Shown here: positions 36,927 to 46,508 of the stretch, piece after piece
How the letters are laid out: every line of letters begins with the position of its first letter
How positions within the stretch are numbered: position 1 is the stretch's first letter
Assembly (NCBI RefSeq): GCF_018294505.1
Contig: NC_057797.1
Span: 127,725,116 to 127,789,115, forward strand
Direction of reading: 5' to 3'
DNA length: 64,000 nt
Source of the DNA: Triticum aestivum
Lineage: Eukaryota; Streptophyta; Magnoliopsida; Poales; Poaceae
The notes under the pieces: model-generated
Databases searched by the model: none
What the model was told of the DNA's origin: nothing
The model's input: the letters and a program-made list of their open reading frames with translations, nothing else
Translations under genes and position numbers: made by a program

Positions 36927-39900
36927 TGTCAGGACCGGATTTTCGGGATATTAATTTCCCAAAAGCGGCCCTTGTGCTCACCAGCCCCAGGATTACTGTT
37001 AGCTGATGAGACACCAACTTGTTATAGAAACTCCAAGCAAAATACAAAATATGAAGTACAAGACCATTCTGGCCTATAGGTACAACAATTTGTTTCTAGA
37101 GGTTGATGGCGGAAGTGGTTTGCGGATCATCAGCGTCTATGGGACTCCATTTCCCACAGGAACAGCTGACCAGGATAACTCCTATCTTCGCGAGGCTGCT
37201 ATCACCATTACGTAGGTTCCGGGGCTTTCATCGCAACGCTACTTTCCACGCAAGAAATCTGGCCAAGACAATAGCCAGGGACAAGCCAGTGAGTACTTTG
37301 AATGTACTCGCAAACATTAAGAACATAGGTATAATATAGCCACTGAAAATCATGCTTTAAAATATTCTATGTTCACTTTGTCAGTTATGAAATAAGGTTC
37401 ATGATGCACGCAAGTAGATCATTTAAATAAATCACGAGTAAACAATCAGGGTGTAAACATATAAAGCACCGATCAGGTGTCTGAAGCGACGCCTCAGAAG
37501 GATAATAATATGAAGCATGCCTCAGTCGGGCGTCTGAGCGACACCACAGAAAGGGCTTATATATAAAAGGAATAACAAGCATGCCACAATCAGGCGTCGG
37601 TGCGACACCACATAAAGGGCTTATAAGTAAATGAAATAACGGACATGCCACAGCCGGGCGTTTGTGCGACACTACATAAAGGGCTTATAAGTAAATGAAA
37701 TAACACGCATGCCACAGTCGGGCGTCTGGGCGACACCACATAAAGGGCTTATATAAGAATAATCACGGTGAATATCCAGGAGGTAGAACCGTCCCAGGGA
37801 TACTCAATAATTCAAATAACATAAATGATTAGTCCATAAAAATAATAATCATAATCATCATATGTCACAAGTTATGATCCATATTTTGGTTTAGTAGTTT
37901 CTCCTCCGAAGACCGACACTAAGACCGACGCTTGACCCATCCCAGACTGTAGTCCTTAACCATGGACACGGCTATTCAAATAGGTTCAATATCTCTGTAG
38001 AGGGTGTACTCTTTACCCACGAGTAACGGATTTCTTTAGTCCATCGGAACTAATTCCATCTACAGTCTTTTAGTCGAAAACACGCCTGACTTGCACACAC
38101 CAGCTTAACTTTACTCGTGTCTGGAATCACCCGGACACCTGTTAAGCAAAACTCTAAGTGGGGAGGCTACAACCTCGTGTAGCATGGGATCAAATTTTTA
38201 TCGCACGCTCTAAGGGGTGGCCTCCCCTCTCGGTCCCAACCGGAAACACCCATGCCCCCGGACCAGGTGGCATGCCTACCAGCTGCAAGCGGTATCTTCC
38301 ACCATCGCCTCTCTGTATGGTGTGTGCTAGGACAGGGGTTGACAACTTACTGAACCGTACCCTACCTACGACAGGGGAAAGTGGTAGCACGAAACAAGTA
38401 TGGGGGTTACTGGAACAAGATTCGATCTACGGCCGACTCAGGAGGCTTAAGTATTTCCTGCATGGTTAGCTCAATAATTATATTTCACAGCCATCAGACA
38501 CAACCACCACTTATCATACCTCCCCCTGCCCTACCGGTCATAACCGTCTCGACGAGGGACAAGCTCGTGCCTACACAAGACAGAGACTTTCCCGGGTCCT
38601 TCCCGGTAGACATGAGAGGCATATGAGGGTGATTGCTATCACAAGCTTATCCATTTCCAACAGCAAGAATTTTCATTTATGCACTCAAGGTGTATGATCA
38701 TATCGTCATATAAAAATAACCAACGCTTCATGTTGAGGTGGTGTTATAACCGTATCGAACAACCCACAAAACATTATGCCAGGGTTCAGAATGCTTGCCT
38801 TCCAGGTGTGGAGGGGTGAGGTGCTTTCCAAAACTTTTGAAAGTTTCTTCTCTCTCCAAAAATCCTATTTAAGAAAATTTGAAATCAACACATACTTTAA
38901 AAACAGTACAAAAAGTTATCCTAATTATTTTTTTAATAAATCTTAAAATAAACTAGATGAAATTTGAGAGTGGTAGGAAAAAGAATCAATTCATTTGGAC
39001 TTATATTTAAAAAGTTATGGCCAGTCAAAGTTGTAGTCAAACTCTGTTTTTAAAATAAACAGAAAAAGAAAACGTTTCGAAAAAAAGAAAGCGTTTTCGG
39101 TGCAGCGAAGACGTACTCTGGTGTTTTACGTCTTCACTTATCCAGCATGGACCGCGCGTGGGTCACTGATAGTGGGTCCAGCGGGCCCACTGGTCAGGTT
39201 TGACTGGTCTCCACTCCCTCCTCTTCCTCTGCCCGAGCGGAGGCGGGGCTCCGGCAATCGTCGCCGGTGAACGGCGGTTCCTCGCGGGGAGATGAGGGCG
39301 GGGATGGATCCACGGGTCTGGGGCGGTCCTCCCGGTGGTCGTTAGGTAGGTGGGGACGAAAGGAATCGGCGGTGAGCTTCGCGGCGGAGATAGCTTCGGG
39401 CCGATTTGGGGGTCTTGGCTAGGGTGGTGCTCCGTCGTAGCTGGGGGTTTGGGCGGCTCCGCAAGACGAAGAGGAGTCAGGTGGTGGTGCTGGAAGGGTG
39501 GGGGAGGCCCTGGTGGTGCCGAAGTGGCCGAGACAGGGGCGGCGGCTGTGGTTGCCGGAGAAGGAGAAGACGACCACTTCCAGTCTATCCACTGCTACGG
39601 GAGGGTCAGTGAGGGAGCGAGATGAGTTGCTTGAGGGCCCGACGAGCTCGGGGGCTTCTTATATAGGCGGCCAAGGGCAGTTCCGCGGCGGCCGGGGATA
39701 AGATCGTCGGCGACCGCCGTACTGTGCTGCAGGGCGACGTGGCAGTGGTTTGGGCTGGCCGGCGCATTCCGACGAGTTCCCTACTGCTCAAGGGGGTGAG
39801 CTGGCGCGCGTGGGTGGCTCGGGCGGCGCCGCCCACGGCAGGGCTGCTGTAGCCGGCGGCTTGCGTCCACGGCCAACCTGACGGCGGCTCTGTGTAGTGC

Positions 39901-41094
39901 CAGGGGTGGCTCTGCGGCGAGGGAAGGGGCGGGGTGTTGGCTGCAAGCGGGGAAGGGCCAAAACGAGCGCGAGGTGACGACAGTGCGACGCGGCGGCTCG
40001 ATGCACGCGCGTGCAAAACGTGCGCTCTGGGCGCGCCCGGAGCATGTACGCGACGTGTTCTACCAAATGCCAGGGCATGCTAGGGGGCTCCAATCCACAA
40101 GAGAGTTAGCAGGGTGGGGCTATAGGCTTGGGAAAATCCATGTGACATGCTGGTCTAGTCAGGGGATCAAGTTCATAACACAAATCAGAAACTAAGCCAA
40201 AACTGGTCATGCACTCAGGGTGTTTGACAAAATGCCAATGGCATCTAGGCAACTCTTGGGGTGGCCAAATTATTGAGATCAATGTCTCTTTAGATGATAC
40301 AGAGGGTGGTGAGGTCAGTTTGCCAAAAGCTCAAAATTGTTAGTGTAAGTTTTGCCAAACTTCAGGCAGAAGGAAAAAGGCATTGTTTCAGGAGCCAAAA
40401 ATCTTCCAATGGGTCCACTCTCCTGGACTTAAGGGTTTGGTATGGTGTACTACAAGCAGGAGAAAGCTCATGGCCACTAGAGCAAAATTTATTAGGGATG
40501 CAGTTGAAAACACCCAACTGGGCCAGAATGAAAAAGAGGTTGATTCACTCAAATTATTCAAAGAACATCAGTGGGTTTTTGCATGAAGTTGAATAATATA
40601 CTCCTATAACATCCCATAATTTTGGTGGAAGCTAGAAAGAAATATTTAAAGGGGTTGTAGTGCAAAATTGCTCTCTGGACCAGATTTGGAAACTTGGTGT
40701 AGAGCTCAAAATATTAAATGAATGAAATATATTTTTGCATAAAAGTGATTTAAAAACATCTCATGACATCTCCAAATTTTGGTGAAAATTTTAAATAAAT
40801 TTATCAAGTGGTTGTAGTTCAAAAGAGCTCCAAAACTAAAGGAAAAATCATTTTAGGGAATAAAGCTCAGAGAGAAATAATTGTGCAAATCAATTCCACT
40901 TATAATAGAAATGTTTTCTTGAGAGGTTAGACAAGTCCAATAATATTTTTGGAAAGTTTTTCACTTGAGGTAAAAACTCCATAATAAGGAAAAGAATGGC
41001 TCTGAAATCAAAAGAAAATCCCGAAAATTAAAAGTTTAAATTTCCTGGAAAATTTTTAATTAATAAAACGAGGTTAAAATTTTGGGGTGTCACA
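36927..41094 (-). repeat. 3' LTR (4.17 kb) of the LARD-type element
   Basis: Full-length copy. TATA box CCTATATAAG on the minus strand at about 39,658-39,667, so U3 is about 41,094-39,635 and the transcribed R-U5 part about 2.7 kb. It contains a 64-bp tandem repeat at 37,513-37,768. ORFs at 39,350-40,093 are GC-rich chance frames around the promoter. Confidence 0.9.
37513..37768. repeat. 64-bp tandem repeat, four copies, inside the LTR
   Basis: Units start at 37,513, 37,577, 37,641 and 37,705, a strict 64-bp period. Each contains a catgcc(t/a)cag core, a gcgacac(c/t)ac core and aagggcttat. A partial related unit precedes them (about 37,463-37,512). The array is absent from the 5' LTR because of a deletion there. 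Confidence 0.88.
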
Positions 41095-41112
41095 ACACTA
41101 CCCCCCTTAAGA
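41095..41112 (-). other. Polypurine tract of the LARD-type element
   Basis: On the minus strand it reads TTAAGGGGGGTAGTGT, directly before the 3' LTR start (41,094). It primes plus-strand DNA synthesis in LTR retrotransposons and fixes the element's orientation. Confidence 0.85.
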
Positions 41113-41617
41113 AAAATCTCGTCCTCAAGATTTGCTAAAAGTTGCTTTAAGAAAATATAAGCAATAAAATGTGGCTACAGTGAGAGGGCAATAAGTGGTG
41201 TAAAACCACAGTGTGGAACACTGGCGCTGCGTGGGAGAATCTACGGTTAGGGGGAAAATGAGAGATTTCTATGTTGGATACAGTAAATTTAGAATAAATC
41301 CTAAATTTAAAATACGCTGGTCGTACCCGAGAGCACAGTGCTCTCTCCGACTGACAGGTGGACCCAGGGCCACTGTCAGCCTCTTCTTCTTCCTCTGGCT
41401 CTCTCTTCTTCCTCTCTCCCGCGTGCTTTCCCGCGCTTTCTCCACCGGCGACGTTTAGCGCATAGGGCATCTAGGCCGTACCGCGGTAGTGCGCGGCGTG
41501 CACTCACCTCGCGGGCCAGCGTGCTGTCGGCACTGCTTGCGGATTCGCCTCCGAACACCGACGATCGGGCGACGAGCGGCGCTGGTGGACTTCGCCCACC
41601 ATACACCGAGCTCGAGC

Positions 41618-41624
41618 TATAAAA
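41618..41624 (+). promoter_or_regulatory. TATA box upstream of the plus-strand small ORF
   Basis: TATAAAA in a gagcTATAAAAcggcc context, 101 bp before the ATG at 41,725. It is followed by a C/T-rich leader (41,636-41,700), as in many plant 5' UTRs. It lies on the strand opposite to the element's own transcription. Confidence 0.55.
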
Positions 41625-41724
41625 CGGCCAAGGTGTTCCTCTCTTCTTCCTCGCACCTGGCCTCGCTTCTCCTTCTCCTTCTTCCTCCTCCATTTCCGTT
41701 TATAGAAGCTCGGGTGAGGCTCTA

Positions 41725-41886
41725 ATGGCGGAGGCGATGCCGGACTGGTACGTGATCCTGGTGTGCGGAGGGCTAGCGGCATTGCTGGGGCTCTCCGTGC
41801 TCCTGTGTGCGATGATCCTCGATGATCGTCGTGATGCTGCCGCTCGAGTGTTTGCTCTCCGCGGTGGCGGTGGTCACGAGGAGTAG
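41725..41886 (+). CDS. Small predicted single-pass membrane protein (53 aa), antisense within the LARD-type element
   Basis: ATG at 41,725, TAG at 41,884-41,886. The N-terminus (MAEAMPDW) is short and acidic. A hydrophobic segment of about 22 residues (about 9-31, YVILVCGGLAALLGLSVLL and on) fits one membrane helix. A charged DDRRDAAAR stretch follows, and the end is Gly-rich (GGGGHEE). A TATA box and pyrimidine-rich leader lie upstream. I do not recognise a family. It is short, so chance is possible, but the TATA-leader-ATG layout and clean hydrophobic segment make it worth listing. It could be a captured host gene piece or a TE-specific protein. Confidence 0.45.
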   Translation: MAEAMPDWYVILVCGGLAALLGLSVLLCAMILDDRRDAAARVFALRGGGGHEE

Positions 41887-42312
41887 GTGGGGTGTCGGGT
41901 GCTAAATGTTGTTGGTGTGCAGGAGGTAACTTGCACCTGGATGATTCCCACTAATCCCTCCTCCAGAGACTGTGGTGTATTAGGGAGATGATTAGCCAGA
42001 TGCAACATGGTTACGTGGTGTTGCAAGTAGTGTATGTGTTCGAGTGGTTGCGGTAGTGAGTCTGCTGCCGTGGTGCTGCGTGAATAAAATTCCACGTCGT
42101 GAGGAGATATATGCTGTAGCAACTCAGGGAAAAGAAATCTGACTCCAGGATTTCTCGCGAGGAAAAAAATTAGTTAATCAAAAGTTACAGCAGCAAAAGT
42201 TACTCATTACAATTTAAACCAAATGTTCATCTCATCGCACAAGGTTTAGAATAACACGCATGAGTTACAACACTTAACTAAATGCGAGAATACAAGAACA
42301 TAGCAACAATGT

Positions 42313-42943
42313 CTAGAATGAAAATGGCAACTGGACGGGGTCCCGAGAAAACGTCTCTGGTACTGGGGCGCACTCTTCTTCTATCGGGGGAAGCGGATTG
42401 ATCAGTCGATGAACGCGTCTCTCCTGGTCGGGCCTTAGTGGTCTGCCGATGGCGATCTGAGGATTTAAATCAGTGAGGCTCTGGAGATAACCCATTACTC
42501 GCTGGGTCAAACGCTCTTGAGCGATGACATACTGGACAAGGTTGGCCAGTACTGGGTCTCTCTCAATTCGTCCAGCGAGAAAAGATGTCACTTCCCCGGG
42601 TGCTGCACGGCTCGGAAAGTAATAATACCCTTTCGCTGGCCTATGGTACCGCGAATCGAAGGCAAACAATCGCTTCGTGTGCAGCCGCTTCTATGGCCAT
42701 CTGCGGAGTCGGCATAGATTTCCCTAGGAAGGAGACTTCCGTTGGGTCCTGATTTGAGTTTACGGGAGGGATGTGCACTACTGCCCAATATTTCGAGGTG
42801 GAAGAGGTGATCCTCGATTTGAGCAGCTCGTACTGGGGTGGCTGGGTAGAACCCATGGTACTGCAGGTAAAGTCCCACAATATTTTAACAAAACTACCCG
42901 GGGTTGCATCCGGGGTTCTCAGATAAATGCTAGGGCTCGGCAT
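42313..42943 (-). pseudogene. ORF-B: second copy of the element's conserved ORF, frameshifted
   Basis: Starts at the ATG at 42,943 (MPSPSIYLR) and reads 100 codons to AHEAIVCLRF before a stop at 42,641-42,643. The related sequence continues in another frame from about 42,655 (YHRPAKGYYYFPSR and a helical ERLTQRVMGYLQSL stretch) to a stop at 42,313, so a single frameshift near 42,645-42,660 breaks it. It parallels ORF-A in order: MPxP start, a beta-rich stretch, a helix ending AAxEAIVxLR, then YYYPSR, a DPxLxxLVxYV helix and a Pro-rich or charged tail. It also has an upstream TATA box like that of ORF-A. The function is unknown; the AAxEAIVxLR part resembles the last helix of a dsRNA-binding-type fold. 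Confidence 0.7.
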
Positions 42944-43009
42944 GGCAAGAAATGGTTGTGAGGGTTGCGCACAAGATGAGGGGTACTCGGCAAGGTCACG
43001 AGCTGTCCC

Positions 43010-43016
43010 TTTTATA
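43010..43016 (-). promoter_or_regulatory. TATA box upstream of ORF-B
   Basis: Minus strand TATAAAA in TTTATAAAAGGGAC, 67 bp before the ORF-B ATG. The CCCTTTTATAAA core (plus-strand reading) also precedes ORF-A at a similar distance. Confidence 0.55.
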
Positions 43017-43320
43017 AAGCAACTGGGCTGGGTTATTTACCGCGGTGAAGGGCAACTAGTTTGTCGGTTCTTCCCTATGGGGTCGGGGTCAAAGCCACAG
43101 TTACACACATCTCCCAAAAGTGACATGTTACTGTGGGTGCCGTCAGGGTTGGTTTTGGTAGTTATGCCCAGAATTAAAAATGCAGCCGTACACCAACACA
43201 CTCAAGCATGGCCACTATTCAAAATAGGGATGCACAAGCAGATAGTATTCCAATATGGCGATACGGGATCACACAATTACAGGGTGTGGATATACTGAGA
43301 CTCGGTACTACTCGAGTGAC

Positions 43321-44115
43321 TTAGTCTACCTCGTTTATATCTAAGCGGGCGTGCCTTGTGGCTGTCGAGTTTCCTCCACGGGCTTCACCGTCGGAGTTAG
43401 CTGGAGGGGGTTGAGGAACTGCAGGGCCGGGGTAGTGATGATGACCATCGCGGGGATTGTTGGCCACAATTCCATTGGAGTGTGTTCCCAAAAGGCGACG
43501 GAGCACTTCTGGGGTCATCAAAGCACCTTGGTCGATGGCCGGGGCTGATCTCAAGGTCTCAATCGGTTGTCCGAACAACACGACTGGGTTGTCGGCGTCG
43601 GGCTCAACCTCTCTTCTTGCCGGGGCTCGGCGAACCAGTTCTCCACGAGCTGCGATCAGATCAAGGGTGATTTGATCAAACAGTCCCTCTAGTGCACTTA
43701 CATAGCGCACTAGATGCAATAATGCAGGATCCATCTCGTGGTCTCCGTTGGCGACTTGGGGTGGTCTACAATACCCGTCACGGCTGGGGTAGTAGTAGAA
43801 GGAGCGACAGTTAACTCTGGGCGACAAGTGCCGGAGTTGAACTATAGCTTCTCGGGCAGCTAGTTGGATGGCTTGCGGCTCAAAGGAAGTTGTCCTTCCG
43901 GTGAACCTGTAGGGGCGTTCTGGCGATAGACCCCTACCATAGACGTGCACAGTGGCCCAAAATTGACGGCTCTCACCGCTCATGGACCCTTGGTACACAA
44001 CATACTCCGGGGGCTCTTCTAATGCAAAGGCACGGCGGGTGAGGTTTGCTAGCACGGTCACAAAACCTCCAAGGTTGGTTGCTATGGTCTCATTGTGAAC
44101 AATGGGGCCAGGCAT
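43321..44115 (-). CDS. ORF-A: conserved TE-borne protein of unknown function (264 aa)
   Basis: Intact from the ATG at 44,115 to the stop at 43,321. Visible layout: residues about 37-95 with alternating beta-like stretches (YVVYQG, FWATVHVYG, YRFTG) ending in a helix AAREAIVQLR, which looks like a dsRNA-binding-type beta-beta-beta-alpha pattern; then SFYYYPSRDGY; a helix DPALLHLVRYVSALEGLFDQI; a charged linker; and a Pro/His-rich, probably disordered tail. Proteins of this general layout are known to me from other grass retroelement ORFs with no assigned function. It lies just after the primer-binding site, where gag would be, but has no gag or zinc-knuckle motif. Paralogous to ORF-B. Possible role in RNA binding or packaging is inference only. 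Confidence 0.75.
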   Translation of the reverse strand: MPGPIVHNETIATNLGGFVTVLANLTRRAFALEEPPEYVVYQGSMSGESRQFWATVHVYGRGLSPERPYRFTGRTTSFEPQAIQLAAREAIVQLRHLSPRVNCRSFYYYPSRDGYCRPPQVANGDHEMDPALLHLVRYVSALEGLFDQITLDLIAARGELVRRAPARREVEPDADNPVVLFGQPIETLRSAPAIDQGALMTPEVLRRLLGTHSNGIVANNPRDGHHHYPGPAVPQPPPANSDGEARGGNSTATRHARLDINEVD

Positions 44116-44170
44116 TATGGCTTGGTGTGGGGTAGAGGCTGCGTTGTGCTGGGTTGAGGCTAGCGTGCCC

Positions 44171-44177
44171 TTTTATA
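44171..44177 (-). promoter_or_regulatory. TATA box upstream of ORF-A
   Basis: Minus strand TATAAAA, 56 bp before the ORF-A ATG and inside the element's leader (between primer-binding site and ORF). This suggests an internal promoter separate from the LTR promoter. Confidence 0.5.
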
Positions 44178-44415
44178 AAAAAAGGGGCAGAGTCTTCCTT
44201 CGCACACTTGCGAAAAGGACTGTTTAGGGGCCGGTCACTGGCGCATGATCGACAGGCTAGACTGATAGGTTGGGCACCGACTGCCAAAAGGTGTCGGGTC
44301 ACTGTGAGGCTATCTTACACGAGAAGCTTGGCCGGTGCTTGGTTAAGATCTGGTGGGTTGGTTTACCTAAGTTTTTCGACCTGGCTAAGATAGGATTAGC
44401 CAATGGTCAGCCTGG

Positions 44416-44429
44416 CTCTGATACCAAGT
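44416..44429 (-). other. Primer-binding site of the LARD-type element
   Basis: Minus strand TTGGTATCAGAGCC directly after the 5' LTR end (44,431), complementary to the 3' end of plant initiator Met-tRNA in the usual plant LTR-element pattern. Confidence 0.9.
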
Positions 44430-44430
44430 T

Positions 44431-46503
44431 TGTCAGGACCGGATTTTCGGGATATTAATTTCCCAAAAGCTGCCCTTGTGCTCACCAGCCCCAGGATTAC
44501 TGTTAGCTGATGAGACACCAACTTGTTACAGAAACTCCAAGCAAAAAACAAAATATGAAGTACAAGACCATTCTGGCCTATAGGTACAACAATTTGTTTC
44601 TAGAGGTTGATGGCGGAAGTGGTTTGCAGATCATCAGCGTCTATGGGACTCCATTTCCCACAGAAACAGCTGACCAGGATAACTCCTATCTTCGCGAGGC
44701 CGCTATCACCATTACGTAGGTTCCGGGGCTTTCATCGCAACGCTCCTTTCCACGCAAGAAATCTGGCCAAGACAATAGCCAGGGACAAGCCAGTTAGTAC
44801 TTTGAATGTACTCGCAAACATTAAGAACACATGTATAATATAGCCACTGAAAATCATGCTTTAAAATATTCTATGAGCACTTCGCCAGTTATGAAATAAG
44901 GTTCATGACGCACGCAAGTAGATCATTTAAATAAATCACGAGTAAACAATCAGGGTGTAAAAATATAAAGCACCGATCGGGTGTCTGAAGCGACGCCTCG
45001 GAAGGATAATAATATAAAGCACCGATGAGTTGCTTGAGGGCCTGACGAGCTCGGGGGCTTCTTATATAGGCGGCCAAGGGCAGTTTCGCGGCAGCCGAGG
45101 ATAAGATCGTCGGCGACCGCCGTACTGTGCTGCAGGGCGACGTGGCGGTGGTTTGGGCTGGCCGGCGCATTCCGACGAGTTCCCTACTGCTCAAGGGGGC
45201 GAGCTGGCGCGCATGGGTGGCTCGGGCGGCGCCGCCCACGGCAGGGCTGCTGTAGCCGGCCGCTTGCGGCCACGGCCGACCTGACGGCGGCTCTGTGTAG
45301 TGCCAGGGGTGGCTCTGCGGCGAGGGGAAGGGGCGAGGTGTTGGCTGCGAGTGGGGAAGGGCCAGAACGAGCGCGAGGCGACGACAGTGCGACGCGGCGG
45401 CTCGGTGCACACGCGTGCAAAACGTGCGCTCTGGGCGCGCCCAGAGCATGTACACGACGTGTTCGACCAAATGCCAGGGCATGCTAGGGGGCTCCAATCC
45501 ATAAGAGAGTTAGTAGGGTGGGGCTATAGGCTTGGGAAAATCCATGTGACATGCTGGTCTAGTCAGGGGATCAAGTTCATAACACAAATCAGAAACTAAG
45601 CCAAAACTGGTCATGCACTCAGGGTGTTTGACAAAATGCCAATGGCATCTAGGCAACTCTTGGGGTGGCCAATTCTCCAGATCAATGTCTCTTTAGATGA
45701 TACAGAGGGTGGTGAGGTTAGTTTGCCAAAAGCTCAAAATTGTTAGTGTAAGTTTTGCCAAACTTCAGTTCTGGGCAGAAGGAAAAAGGCATTGTTTCAG
45801 GAGCCAAAAATCTTCCAATGGGTCCACTCTCCTGGATTCAAGGGTTTGGTATGGTTTACTACAAGCAGGAGAAAGCTCATGGCCACTAGAGCAAAATTTA
45901 TTAGGGATGCAGTTGAAAACACCCAACTGGGCCAGAATGAAAAAGAGGTTGATTCACTCAAATTTTTCAAAGAACATCAATGGGTTTTTGCATGAAGTTG
46001 AATAATATACTCCTATTAACATCCCATAATTTTGGTGGAAGCTAGAAAGAAATATTTAAAGGGGTTGTAGTGCAAAATTGCTCTGTGGACCAGATTTGGA
46101 AACTTGGTGTAGAGCTCAAAATATTAAATGAATGAAATATATTTTTGCATAAAGTGATTTAAAAACATCTCATGACATCTCCAAATTTTGGTGAAAATTT
46201 TAAATAAATTTATCAAGTGGTTGTAGTTCAAAAGAGCTCCAAAACTAAAAGAAAAATCATTTTAGGGAATAAAGCTCAGAGAGAAATAATTGTGCAAATC
46301 AATTCCACTGATAATAGAAATGTTTTCTTGAGAGGTTAGACAAGTCCAATAATATTTTTGGAAAGTTTTTCACTTGAGGTAAAAACTCCATAATAAGGAA
46401 AAGGATGGCTCTGAAATCAAAAGAAAATCCAGAAAATTAAAAGTTTAAATTTCCTGGAAAATTTTTAATTAATAAAACAAGGTTAAAATTTTGGGGTGTC
46501 ACA
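44431..46503 (-). repeat. 5' LTR (2.07 kb, internally deleted) of the LARD-type element
   Basis: Collinear with the 3' LTR except for the loss of the part matching about 37,515-39,623. The junction is at about 45,024-45,027, inside aaagcaccgatgagttgc. The flanks are nearly identical to the 3' LTR. The deletion removes the 64-bp array and the region just downstream of the TATA box (kept at about 45,062-45,071). Confidence 0.9.
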
Positions 46504-46508
46504 GCCAT

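Larger units (their letters stand above)
36927..46503 (-). mobile_element. Complete non-autonomous long-LTR retrotransposon (LARD-type) with its own ORFs, minus strand
   Basis: 3' LTR 36,927-41,094, 5' LTR 44,431-46,503, target-site duplication gccat (36,922-36,926 and 46,504-46,508). The primer-binding site TTGGTATCAGAGCC (44,416-44,429, minus) matches the initiator Met-tRNA type, and the polypurine tract lies at 41,095-41,112. The LTR starts TGTGACACCCC and ends GGTCCTGACA on the minus strand. The 3.3-kb internal region has no gag, protease, integrase or reverse transcriptase motif. It carries two related minus-strand ORFs and one plus-strand small ORF. Copying must therefore have depended on another element's proteins. 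Confidence 0.93.

Noticed and set aside
37513..37768. 64-bp repeats considered as a CRISPR-like array
   Set aside because: The whole unit is conserved with no variable spacer; it is a tandem duplication in an LTR.
42517..43298. Plus-strand ORFs opposite ORF-B and in the gap (66, 62 and 123 codons)
   Set aside because: No domain and no promoter-like layout; antisense shadows of the minus-strand ORF region.
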